Source: Litomosoides sigmodontis (taxonomy: Eukaryota > Nematoda > Chromadorea > Rhabditida > Onchocercidae). From it: a stretch of DNA of 64,000 bases. Below, in pieces: positions 50,425 to 62,745 of this stretch. The position numbers and the translations under genes were made by a program. Position 1 is the first letter of the stretch. Every line of letters begins with the position of its first letter. Location: NCBI GenBank assembly GCA_963070105.1, contig OY718808.1, forward strand, positions 5,743,738 to 5,807,737, written 5' to 3'. Under the pieces are notes generated by a model. The model worked only from the letters and a program-made list of their open reading frames with translations. It did not search any database and was not told where the DNA came from.

Positions 50425-53400
50425 CTAAGGGTCAATACGTTTCATATACTTTTGTAAATCATAAATTAGAACCAACTCATTGTACAAAAGAGTGAGATCT
50501 TGTCTTTTCGTATCCACAAGTTTTCCCATGGGAATTGTAACACCGTCTTCCGTTAAAAAATATTCATTTGGATCAGGAATCGTTTGTCCTAATCCTGAAA
50601 CACATACATGTGAAATTGCAATACAGATTCCAAGAAGCGATTCCATCATATTTAAAGCAAATGTTTTATTTTTTTCTACATTATAATCAGTGAGACTCGG
50701 CGAGGCACTTCTTAGTCCGTATTATAATTTTATGCTTGAATTTTACGTTATTATAGTATTTCACCACAAAAAAAGTAACAGCTAAATATTTCTATGCTAA
50801 AGCGTATCACATAACATAGCAGTCTTACTTCTACACAACATTACAATTCTGAGTTATTTTTGCTTTTTACAACGCTAAGAACACAACATGAAGTAACTAC
50901 CTTTAACACTATGTTTTCCTTTGCTAGGTTTTTCAATTGACTTCGCATTGATTTCCTCCTGGATTTCACCAAGTGCCACTTCACACAACAAAATAAACCC
51001 CTCTGTGTTAACTGCATAACAATAGTTTGCCGATTTTGACACCAAATCAGCGAAGTATATCCCTTTCCCGAACATATAACCAGTCTGAAATTTCAGTTCG
51101 ATACCATTCCAAATAAGATTTTCCTAAACTGCTAATATCCCCCCTTTTTTAGACATGTAATTTCAAAAAGACAAAAATTCCTTCACCAAGAAATCATTAT
51201 CATTTTTGGAATATAGATTTTTTTTTTGAAATTAAAAATATCAGGGTTGCTGTCAGAGATGAAAATTTCATACCATGGGTGCTTCTGGCGGTGCAATTCG
51301 TAATCCCTGTGATAAAATACCTGCATAATTCGTTATCCGCGAACCGTGCCAAAGTAAATAATGATTTGGAATATTTTTTTTGAACCTTTCACTTTCGCCT
51401 TCACGCTTTACTCGGATAATCTACAAAAATCTATTTCTGGTCCTTGAGAGTTAAAAAAAACAAGCGACAAGGAGCTTCTAATCAGACTTAAAAACAACTT
51501 AAAAAATTATAAACATACATCAACAATTTCAAGTTTATACTGATCATGTGTGGGTGCATGCGTATTCGCAGCGTACTGCAATATGCGGTTGTATTCGTCC
51601 GACTGCTTATCTAGTACCTAAATAAGCCTAATCAGTTTTTTTTTCGTATGTTACAGTCTAACAATTAAAAAATTTTAATACAGAACTGAGCTTTTTCCTA
51701 TCAAAAAGGCTGAAAAACTCGAACAAAAGGCGAAGTAAAAAAAAAGCAGAAACCTCTAGCTGAGCATGTAACTTTTCATACTGTACATCCACAGGATCTT
51801 GCATTCGATCTACTTTATCATCAGTCTTCAAAATGTTGTACGTGACTTCAAGGTCCAAAAGGTCGTCAAGCAATTTCGTTTTGTCCTACAAAGAAATGTT
51901 AAGTTTATGGTTTTGTTTACTCGCACATCTAACATTAACGATAGCCATACAGTCGTATCGAATTCGAAATAATAGATTATATGTATCAACAGCCCGCAAT
52001 TAATCCACGCTTAAATGCTCACTAGTTGAAGCGAATGAAATCTTGAAATTTCAAAAAAACTTATTGATCTTGTACCCAAATGATATCTTGTCTATTCCAC
52101 TTTCTCGAGGCTCATAGAGTTAACAGACAAGAAATTTCAAGTTGAATTAAAAATAAGGAACGATTCAAACGAACGATTAAGAGTTCCTGCGAGTTGAGAA
52201 GCGGCGGCTTGTTCATGCCAAAGTTATGAGGAATAAGAGTGAAAAATCGATTTGTTGCATCCAAATAATCTTCATATTTGGCATTACCAACTTCCATTAA
52301 CTAAACTTCAAATCCAAGCTGAACAATGCGTGGTTTCTAAATTTCCTTAAAAATTTATTTTTTCCTTTAGTTCTATTAAAAAGAATTCTCCAAAATTTGC
52401 TTACTTTTTGCAGCTCTGTTAAAATCTTATATGCATTTTTTATATGGCGAATTGACAGTATCCCGAGAGGCATTTTACGTGTGTCAATCTGCAAAAAATT
52501 GTAGTCAAAAAATCTAATAGCCGTTAGTAAAATGGAGTAGAATAAAGCTCAAAAGTTAGCTCTACCAGCCAGATGACTACAAGTATCAAAAGCTACCTCA
52601 AGGCTTTCGAGGACATTGTTCATTGCATCAACGTCAAAAATCATTTTAATAATTTGCTGTATCGATTCTGGAAGCTTTGATAGCGATCCAGGCTCCACAA
52701 GAAATGTTTGTAGTTCTTTTGACTATTATATAAATAAATATATTTTCAGACTCTAAATATTTTGAAAATTCATAAAATTGTGCTTTCCTACATTATTTGG
52801 ATATTAAAAAATGAATAACACACAAGTTTATTAATCTTAAGATATTTAAATGACAGTATCATATTGTCCTGCCAAGATGACACTTGGATGGAACCAGCTT
52901 GAGAAATTATCCATACGTTTTTATAATGAGTCTCAATAAGCGACATTTTTCCTGGAACTTTCTTGAAATTTTCAACGTCTTCCCAACTGTTTGCCGTTTT
53001 CTCATTGAACAATCTGAAATCTAATTGGTAAATAAATTTTGCATAAGTCAATGCCAACCTTCATAAAGATGACAACAACCTGTACTTTTTAAAAGTCATT
53101 TTTGCTTCTGCCAAATCTCCACGATATTTATCGGTTTTTGTACCGCCAATATCCGTTCCGACGCGTCCCCATGAACGGAACAAATAATAGCTGAAGATTA
53201 CATAATATTTTTGAATTTATTAGCTATAAAAGGAACATTTATAATACACATGATTTAAGAGATATTAAAATATTAAAAAGTGAAAGATAACACACTTTTC
53301 CTTAATATCGTGCTTTAGTAGTTGCAATTTATAAAACGAATTCGTTCCAGTTTGAAAATCTGCCTTTCCCAGAGTTGTTTCCCAAGGTTTTCCTAACAAA

Positions 53401-56400
53401 AGGAGAACAATTTCAAAATTTCAAAATCTTCCACTAAATTCGACTTAAATATAATATAATGTGAAAAGGGTAACTTATCCAAATGAAGTAATATATATTC
53501 CCGCAACTTCAGATCCCCAAGAACAGGCATGTTAGTAGACTAGAACTGGGCTATTGAAAGCAATAACCCAATAGACGATATAAATGGAACTTCCTGATGA
53601 AAGTCATAATGTTCGCTCTACTGACACTCTACTGAACTTCAAAATGGACGGTTAAAAAGCCAAATAAATGTCTACTTCAAAGATACAAGATTTTTAGGAA
53701 AACTAAAAAAAACCATTTTCATCCTTCCATACATGTACCATTTCTTGAAACGGGCATTCAGCATCCACCACTGTTCCATTTTTCATAATCTTTCGCTGCA
53801 TCTTCAAGTGAGCATCTAAACAACGAAATTTTCATGCACTAATTCTCCTTAATTATGATGAATGAAATTATAAACGAAAACACGACGAATCCACCTTTGG
53901 AGTCGTCACTCTCGAGCTTTATACGCTTGTTACTCGTTTGATCAACATTCCGACCCATGACTCTTGAAGGTTCTGGTCTAAGGATAAACTCATTATTTTT
54001 CGAAAGGGGAGATGTTACATACTGATAAAGAAAAAAAACCTGACTTTAAAAATTACAAAAAAAGAACTCAAAAGTCATCAAAACGCTTTTAGATATTTCA
54101 AAAAAAAATTAAACTTACCTATTTAGATTTTGTTGTTCTAAAATTCCATATTCTCTATCTTTCGGATTCTGAAACTCTAAATCAGTCCCACATCTGATGA
54201 AAACAAATCTCATAAATCTGCAAAAACCTTCCTTTCCCTTTTATGACTTTTATGACACATTTCTTTATGAGTTACCTATTTTTCCCCTTTTATGACACAA
54301 AGACAACAGATGATATTTCCGTTCTAACAATAGAATTCCTTTCAAATACCTTGACTTTGAAGTTCTTAAATTCAGATATTCTTTTTTTCACTTCATCAGG
54401 AATGATAAATGATTTCCGAGGTGGGTTGAGACATGTGTACATACATCGTGTGTATTCGGAAATATAACCAGTACAAACATAACTTCGTTCTGATGAGCTA
54501 AAATAAAGAAAACTGATTGGGAAAAATCAGTAAATTTAAACGTCTTGCAAATGACAATGTAAATATTTGTCATATTCTATCTGTTGCAAAATATAATTAC
54601 AGATAAATTAGTTTAACAGTCAAAATACCTTGTTACTTTCCCAAGTAAACCTATATATAGCTGTAACTTTGAATTACACAACCGAAAGGAAACATTAAAT
54701 GTTAAGTGAAGTGATCATACATGTAGAAAAAATGAAAAGATAAAAAAGCGGCACCTTTTTAGTAAATGGGACATTTATTTACACATTAAAAAAACCTAAC
54801 CTTACCTGTAAACAATGCTGCCCTCTTTGCATTGCTGACAAGGGAGCGGACAACCAAATACCACACAATCAACAAGACGGTCTAATAGCTGCAAGAGAAG
54901 TTTTTTTTAATACTTCCCTAATACAAGGAAGTTAACACAGGTAGTAACGAAAAGAGAAATTTATGCTCTGAGCAATATTATAAGAATATAATTTTCGAGC
55001 ATTAACTAACTTGAACTTCTGAATTTACCCAGTTAAGGAGGTAATAACATGAAATTTTCGATAGATTAAAAAGATAAACCGCATTCTAATTGAAATCTTT
55101 TCATATTACATTAAAATTATTCAACAACTCAATAAGATGAGGAATAGGTAGGATCAATTAACATATAGAAAGGATCAATTATAAGGTAGAGAGGATCAAT
55201 CAATAAAAGAGTAGAGAGGATCAATTAACTTTCGACTCGCCACCATGTTGAGGAAATGCCTGATTATTGGCTTGTAGTAAGATTTGAATATCGGTTTTAC
55301 CGAGACATTTTGATAATTTTTCCCTCATTGACCACATTTCATTCGCTTGTGCCTATAAAAATTCAAATATTGCGGGGATAATTTATTTCAACAGCACATT
55401 TCCTAAGAAATCAGTTTTGTGAGCTACCTTAAGGCGTTCCATCTTTTCCCGTGTGTTAAATTGATTAGCTTTTTCTTTTTTGGTCATGTCGTCGGATCTT
55501 GTCGGCTTTCGCTTTACAATGCGCTCTGCTTGCTTATTGAATTTCGCTTTCAATAAATCCTGATCAGATTCAGACAAATCTTGAAATCCAACCATGCTGA
55601 AAATCTTTCCACAATAATCGAAGGAGATGAGAGAAAATGTGGAGCAGATTATACCTATTTTCCTTAATTTACAAAATTTCTGAAAAAGTTAACACAAAAA
55701 TCCTGTTGCACAGTTTGTAAGGCTTATGACTTAATCTGATAACTGTTAGAATTCCAACGTTTGCTACTAACTTTTCAGCACAGCTGACATCTTGCATTTT
55801 CTGGAAGCAGTTTACATGATACCATGCCGATTTCATGCCAAGTCTGAGAGTATTCTGCAAAACATTTTAGTACGAATCCAAAATTTTCCGGAAAATTTTA
55901 AACTAACACTAATCAGATTCCTCAATGCGATAAATGAAGAAAATAAAAGAGTGGTTTGATATTGACAATCATAAAAATCAACCATTTTACGTATAATTAG
56001 AACCTTTTTGATATTTTCTTTGCAATTTACACATTTGCTGCGACCAGATGGAGCATATTCAGAGATAAGCTCAACAGAGGGCTCTTCTGTACAAGACACT
56101 TCAGCTAAACAAAAAAAAAACATTTCTTAACTTTGACTTCTACAATTTCTATACCTCTGATAAGATTAGCTGAATGTCTTAATTGTCAAGGCAAAAAGTC
56201 TCGTTACTCAAGAACGTAACGTACGTCGTACTTTCTAGAGTGATGAAATTTATGAGGATATATGAAATAGAGCAAGATAATGTGTTAAACTGCGCTATTT
56301 TTTAATGAATCAACAGTTAAAGTAATACTCCAAACTTTTTTGCTTGCTTGCACAGAAAAAATACATTTCAAATCAAACCTTGACTTTCATTAATTTTTTT

Positions 56401-57018
56401 ACGAATCCGTTCTTGATCATTCCACTTCAGAAGTTCTATGCCACGAATAGAGGCTTCGTTTACGTCATTTTGCTTTATTTTTTTCCAGAAACAAGTAAAA
56501 TGAAACCTGGAAAAGAGTACTTTTAGAAATTCCACCTCGAAAGTTTTATATCGAGTTCCGAAATTATACCAGTTGTCCTGCAGCCCATCAAAAAAATGAC
56601 TCGGTTTCCGCAGTGACATACGAAGTGAATCCTGAAATTCTTACGGAAAATATTCTTTAGAAAACACCTGTTACAGCCAACATGCAAGTAACAACAGAAG
56701 TAAATCTACCTATGAAATCTTATGTTGCTCTCGTACACTTACATTCAAGTACGTTTCATTACCAAATGAAATGCTTATCTAACACAGTGCTTACTGACAG
56801 TGTTACTTTTTCTAACTCAGTAACCCATGAACTATTACTCGTGTTTAAACAAGCAAAAATGTTTCGTAAAGAAGTCTCTGATCTTTATTAGAAATGAAAT
56901 GACAGTTGAATTTTAGTAAATTTACCTGTGAAATTAAACCACGACATCCTTTGCAAGCCGCACGATTACTTTTAGCATATTCCGCACCATAAGGTAAGTC
57001 TTTCCCAGATGACGCCAT
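50425..57018 (-). CDS. parp-1: Poly(ADP-ribose) polymerase 1, BRCT-less
   Basis: Twenty-three exons from ATG 57018 to TAG 50425 give about 863 residues; all junctions fit in phase. The nuclear enzyme senses DNA breaks and uses NAD+ to build poly(ADP-ribose) on itself and chromatin proteins. Order of domains: zinc finger 1 ('ACKGC' with 'HFTC', about 23-60), zinc finger 2 ('KCVNC', 'WYHVNC'), PADR1/zinc finger 3 ('CPLPCQQC', '[13 protein letters not shown]'), a short Lys/Ser linker, WGR ('[11 protein letters not shown]', '[13 protein letters not shown]'), helical regulatory domain ('[10 protein letters not shown]', 'TLIPHNFGM') and the catalytic ART domain with 'YLLWHGSR' (His), '[17 protein letters not shown]' (Tyr) and 'LLYNE' (Glu). 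No BRCT lies between PADR1 and WGR. The C-terminal end after YNE departs from the usual 'YDVxQVxxKYLV'. Exon order: 56926-57018, 56570-56631, 56379-56506, 56004-56104, 55772-55854, 55428-55596, 55230-55352, 54806-54888, 54350-54497, 54119-54168, 53895-53977, 53714-53815, 53296-53392, 53086-53190, 52917-53013, 52597-52722, 52405-52488, 52175-52300, 51754-51885, 51519-51617, 51274-51420, 50901-51084, 50425-50594. Confidence 0.96.
55150..55226. repeat. Four spaced copies of AGGATCAAT in a PARP-1 intron
   Basis: AGGATCAAT occurs at 55150, 55171, 55192 and 55218, giving spacings of 21, 21 and 26 bp; the last two share the longer unit GTAGAGAGGATCAAT. The array sits in the intron just beyond exon 7. 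Diverged minisatellite. Confidence 0.8.
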
Positions 57019-58331
57019 ATGTTGGAATGAAGAAGCAGCTCTCCACTTCACGTCGAATTCGACCTCCACGACATCGCAGATTTGGAAAATGGTTTGTTAC
57101 ATTGAACGTATCGCTGTGAAACGGTATCTACTTGATTATGGTAATCTTATTTCCTTCTGTAAATCAAACACTTGTTATAATTTTTTTACAGTGAAATGGA
57201 GCTTGAACTAGCGAACAAGGCATTCCACAGATGGAGGCGTTAATGTATCTGTATTGACCAGTTTGCATAGCGAGTATTTCAGGTCAGAAAGGAGTGAATT
57301 TTGACGGAGGCGTAAGGTGCTGTCAGAGAAGGCGAAAAAATGACCGCAGGATAACACGTACATAGTAATATTCCCCTTACGAATATCATAACTGTCATAA
57401 TATAACAAAATTCATCGCCATTTCAGATTAAGAATTTGTCGTGAAAGTACGTTTAGAATGAAACGTAACTTCCACCGCTTATATTTTTACGCATAATTTC
57501 CGGCGAACAATGGACACACAACAATGGTACGACGGAAATGAGGTACGGCATGCTTTTTCCTGTCCAGTTCGCTTTAAAATAGGGAAATCTTTTATTGATC
57601 CACATGATTTACGTTCAGTCCGACTGTACCTGTCAAAATTTAGTTGCCACCGCCTCTATCTCGTTGTTGTAATTGAGTCAATCAATTCCAGTTGGTAAAA
57701 CATTCCAATAAGTTCGATCTCTCAGCTGCCAATTAGGTAAGAATAATTAATATTCATTTGTTCTCATTCACTTGCGGTTTCTAGCAAACCTTATCTATAG
57801 TTTGAGCCCTAGTAGTTCACTCTAAATTCAAATTTCCTTAGTTTTCAGCTTTAGTTGAAAAAAGATAGTTCATATTTCAAAATAAAATTCTTGCTACAAA
57901 TTGCTGCACATTCGATTGCTTCAATCCTTGTCCTTCTTTGTAGAAATATGGGAAAAAGCGAGGAATACAATCAAACACTTATACATTAGTGTAAATCGTC
58001 GAAGTTAAGAAAAGGTAACGAAAGTAAAATATATTATTCATGATTTTATAATTTTTTTGTCACTTTTCGCCCTTTCTCTCTCCCTCTCCTTCTTTCTGTC
58101 GTCACTGTTTACCTCCTTATCGTTTCTGCTGTCACTTTTCAAACCTTTCTCTTCCTTTCGACGTCGTGAAATGTGGAACGAATTGGAATAGCCGTAGCAA
58201 TTAAAGAAGTATCGTAACTGTCAAATGGGTTAGTCTTTGAAAATTCAGAGAAAAAAAGGCAATTGATGGTTTTTGAAAATTTGTTAGGTTTTATTTGTGA
58301 AATAAAATTGCATGAGAATAAGAACGTTTGA
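57019..58331. other. Intergenic region, PDZ gene to PARP-1
   Basis: About 1.3 kb upstream of PARP-1, holding its promoter. A pyrimidine-rich stretch lies at 58060-58160. On the minus strand an AATAAA (58290-58295) lies 37 bp past the PDZ-gene stop. No gene seen. Confidence 0.6.
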
Positions 58332-60917
58332 TTATTCCTTCACACGTCTCAATTGTTTCCCCTCATTATCACTTGCTATTATCACCTGCAATGTACTTGA
58401 AAATCAAATTGCACAAGGAAATTTTGTTGGAAATAACTTATTTTTGAATAGAAATTAAGAAAGAATTAGAAAAATTATTTAAAAAAGTGTTATCACTGAG
58501 AGCTGAGTCATTAGAATGCGCACTACTAACTACTCGAAGGAGCTTATAATATTATCATCTATCATATCATTACGGTTAATTAACTTGTCCTTCAGCATAC
58601 AACTTCATTTTATTTCTTTTGCTAGATCTGTCCGGTGTCATTAAGATCTGTTTCGACGTGTGTATGTGTTATTGTTGAATCGTGCGTCATTTGGAATCAA
58701 CTCAATTGCTGAATCATAGTTTGCACTAATGGATTATTTCATTCTTTTGAGTGTAATTTTTTTTTGCAACTGTTAACTTACATCGCGCTTTTCGGCTGAC
58801 GCAATTTTCACAATTTTAGTAATTTTAGTAGCGTCAGATCCTCCTCCTCCTCCTTTATTACTACTTTTCTTCATTATTCCAGGCTAAAAATTTATGATGA
58901 AATTCGTTTAGAGCTCGGTGCCTCTAAAGGGATTGGGGAAAGAACGGAGACTTTCAACAATTGAGAAGTGTTCCCTTTTTTAATGTGACCTTTTTAGTTT
59001 CCATCGCTTCCATCATTTTTTGCTGTTGGCGAGCTGCGATCTCTCGAACATCAGACGCCATTGCGACCGACGGCGGTTGCATTTCGGATGCATTGATGGC
59101 GTCATCCGCCCACTCTTTTGCCTTTCCGGAAACCGGACGTTCAATGCACATGCTAACACAATTCTTCTTCTAAAGCAGAATCTGCTAATTCTTCCTCTTT
59201 TCTATGTTCTGATTTATTTCACAGTGGACATTTACGCCACGAATAAACGACAGATCGCCGATTGCTCGGCAACGATGTAACAGTATAATTTTACTTGCGA
59301 TTTACTGAAAAGTGGCTGTGAATTATTTGGAATGAGAAACCTTAAGAGCACGAACAAGCAAACTTCTTGCAACGTCTTTGTCGGTTACTTTTATACCATT
59401 GATATCAATGATATGGTCTTTCTCCTGAAGTGACTGTGCTGCCAACGAGCCTGAAATGATAACAATCTCCTCATTTGCACTTCTTACTATGTCTTGAGAA
59501 ATTGAATTAATTGAATTTCCAAACTTCAAATGAATGGCGTATTCCGTGTTGCAGGAATATTTATATGTCCCACAGCAAGAATTTCAGAAAAAACGTGATA
59601 TTCACGCCGAAGAGAAATTAGAAAAAGACTGATTAAACTTGTTGTAATATGAATAAACAACAACTAAAAATTGGTAAAATTTTATACGAAATAGCAAGTG
59701 TATTAGAAAAAAATGTTGTTTTTTAAATTTTAGAATTTTTACGAAAGTAGAACCCGGATCGATACGCGACACGATTACATTATTTTGAAAATGCTTAATT
59801 CCAAGGCCAAATTTACATCCTTTTACGTAATTAATTTGAACGTAATGATATGTGAAGCCTTCACGACGCTTAAATAAACTTTCATATTGTTCTGGGATAT
59901 TATCATGAGCTATCTGAAAGTGTCTTTAATTATCGTCCTAACTATATGTTTATTGTGAAGGAATTCGAATTCTTTTGTGAAGCTTCAGTGTTTATTTTTT
60001 CCTCTTTTTCTAACAACGCTAGTAAATAAGTAAATTTTAAACTGCTAGTATTAACAGTTACACTTTGTAGTCCTCGATCAAACACAATTCGAATTGTTAC
60101 ACCAGCTGCTTCAATTGCTCCCCGTGCTTCGTCAACTGTTTGAACTGTACGGTCCCCAATCTTAAAATTTTCCACTAATTTCATTCACATCTGTCATACA
60201 CACTGTACTGCTTGCTTATATGTTTTTTGTTTGTCGAGGACATTTTTACTTTGACAGATCCTTCTTGTTTTTAGCAGTAACTTACGCAGAAGACGCAAAG
60301 AGCAGAAATTTCTCGTACTTTAAATTGCGTATTTGTTACGCTAAGAAAAGAATCATGCATTTTTCCAATTTTTTTTGAATAAATCTTTCTGCCTGTTCAA
60401 ACTCTTAGTAATTAGATTTTGCACTCTCAAAATTATGCAATTTCATTAGCAATTTATTTTCAAATCTTCAAAATCCTAAGATATACTTGGATGATCCGAT
60501 CTCCAGGTAACAGTTTGCCATCGCAGGGACCTTGCTTAGTTATCTCAATGACGTGTAAACTTTCATCAACACGCATTCCCAAGCCTTCATTATTTGTTTC
60601 AATGATTACTTCCTCATGCCTTTCTTTTTCTTCTGATGATTGTAAACTACAAATGCGACTAACGACTTTATTTAAGTGTAAAATTATTATAATACTTGGA
60701 AATGTGCCTATTTGTGTTGGTTTCAAATTAGCCGGCTTCCTTGACTTTAAGGATAAGAGAAGCAAATTTTTTCATGACTTTGTCTTAGACGATTTAACGT
60801 TTTAATTTCATACAATCATAATGAGTGCGAATGCAATGTGATGTGCAGCATTGTAAACTGTAACTAAACACATCGTTTTGGGCATTCGCTTGGATAAGAA
60901 ACGACTTACGTGGACAT
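58332..60917 (-). CDS. Small two-PDZ-domain protein
   Basis: Eight exons (60910-60917, 60487-60646, 60062-60174, 59754-59913, 59341-59450, 58990-59169, 58782-58883, 58332-58385) encode about 295 residues. The first exon is only ATGTCCAC, placed by its GTAAGT donor and phase. PDZ1 (about 14-95) has 'NEGLGMRVDESLHVIEI', 'GPCDGKLLPGDRIIQ' and 'TVDEARGAIEAAGVTIRIVF'. PDZ2 (about 118-197) has 'FGLGIKHFQNNVIVSRIDPG', 'EKDHIIDINGIKVTD' and 'ARSLLVRAL'. The tail is hydrophilic, with a Gln/Met helix 'EIAARQQQKMMEAME', a Lys/Gly-rich stretch and an end in VKE. PDZ domains bind C-terminal peptides of partners. The layout recalls nematode small PDZ proteins such as the sperm-linked SMZ group, which is a guess. 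The junction between exons 2 and 3 is one base out of frame with GT-AG sites; every other junction fits. Confidence 0.85.
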
Positions 60918-61326
60918 CGCTGATTGTGCAGCCGTTTAAATTAATAAAAAAAAATTCATTAAAATGAAAATAAAGTGAGTGTATTTCTTTAATAAAATCA
61001 TTGTTTATAAAATTAAATGAAAATTGCATGCAAATACCGAGAGACCATCTTCACTGTACTAATGATAGGAAGAGGTGAGGTGAACAATATTGTTGACTGT
61101 ACCTCAGTGTATCGATGTAGTGAACATGGCTTCTCTTCTTTCAGCCACGCGACTCGGTGATGAAGTAACCTTACAGATTTAGTCTCATCACAATAAGCTT
61201 ATCTGCCATTTGGCTTAGCTAAGCGAAATTCACAGTGAATGGGCATTTCTCGCAAGTGAATTGTTAGTTATAAATGTGATGGTCAGAGAACAGTTTGCTA
61301 TTTGATACCTATTGCTTAGTGCAATG
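60918..61326. other. Intergenic region
   Basis: 409 bp between two same-strand genes. It holds the promoter of the PDZ gene and the 3' UTR of the two-membrane-span gene. No distinct signal was recognised. Confidence 0.55.
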
Positions 61327-62563
61327 TCATCCTTCATGAGGCTTAGGCAATTCACTTCGACCAACAAACATTAGCTTCCACATATAGCTATCACTCATGG
61401 AAAAGAAGTAGAGGTCTTGATTGAGCTCCTTAATGAATTTGACGATATTCTTACGTTGAAGCAGCGTGCAGACCAATAACATTGATATACCGAAGCCAAT
61501 GAAGAAGCCGCCACAAATGCGGAAAGGTTGCTCAGACTGCTGCAAATGTCCGTTATTTAAATGCAATTTGAATTTCGCTTTGACAAGTGGAATTATAATT
61601 TACACTTTACGAGTATTATTTACAAATGATATGCGACGACTCAATTGTTTGGATAACATGGAAGTCCATTTTCACAAGGTATTCATGTGTGTTCGAGGAG
61701 CTTCAGGGTAGCAAAAAAGTTTTAGTAAAAATTGCTTGTTCATTTGAAGAGTAAGGAAGAAGCCAAAGGTTGCTACAATTACATAGTACGCTGACACACG
61801 CATCTGCACGCTGCACCACAAACCTGGCATAAGACGATGATGCCGCTTAGAACAAGTGTTATACCAACGACAAATAACCCTGCAACAGTAAGCACTGTAC
61901 CTGGTGAGCTTGGTGTCTTCTTTTGTATCGCCGCCTATAACAAATTCCACCTAACTCAGTTTATTAATTTCTAGAAAAAATAAATCATAATGAGAAACTT
62001 GGAGACGTTTAGGCTTACGCGTTATCCACTCCTATGATTATTAATTGGCCATTTCTTAATTTTTTTCACAATTTTTTTTTAGAAGAAAAAATCTTCCGAT
62101 AACTTAATTATTGAAGAAAAATATGGATTTTAGAAGACGAACCCGATGCTACAAAACAATTGAGCCCTGAACTGACTGATGCTATGCTGGGCTACTGCTA
62201 GCAATTTTATGTTAAAATAAGTTTTCAGCTACTAAAATGAAAAAAAATTGCATCGTCTTTTCGTGACTTTCCTCAATTCATTCATATCACTGAAAGTTGG
62301 AAGTGTCAAGGAACACTAGTATTTGAATTTGATCATTACAATAAGGATTGGACTTATTGCCTGGTAGTTCTACGGATTAGTTTACACGTGGATCTATCGG
62401 CTGTAAGGGAGGCTACGAGTCTCACTTGGCAGACAAATGAATCATTGGAAATAACCTTATCGAAAATAGGTGTAGCGATAAATTGGAGTGAATCGTTTCG
62501 TTGCACAGAGTAATGTTTCTTGGGTACTGTTAAACGAAGATTAAATCCGCTTGGCGATGGCAT
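61327..62563 (-). CDS. Unrecognised two-transmembrane protein
   Basis: Three exons, all joined at phase 0 (62426-62563, 61824-61934, 61327-61539), give 153 residues from ATG to TGA. The N-terminal 46 residues are hydrophilic ('MPSPSGFNLRLTVPKK'). Two hydrophobic helices follow: 'VLTVAGLFVVGITLVLSGIIVL' (about 59-80) and 'ICGGFFIGFGISMLLVCTLL' (about 91-110), separated by a short polar turn, giving a hairpin with both ends on the same side. The C-terminal 43 residues are charged and contain 'DLYFFSMSDSYMWKLMF'. Gly-rich helices suggest close packing or oligomers. The start sits 4 bases behind a TCTTCAG acceptor (62567), fitting trans-splicing. No family recognised. Confidence 0.7.
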
Positions 62564-62745
62564 TTCCTGAAGATCGTCATCATCTCTCTTACGTAAGCAG
62601 TGTGAAATAGTGCTTTATCATTAAAGTAAATTTATTCCAGTTTTTGCTGCTACAAAAGAGTTCCGAGAAGCGTCTGCTTCTTTGATGCAAAGTTTACGTT
62701 CGAATCTTGCGCCAATTCAAAGTGCCCGTTTGATTCCATTCTATT

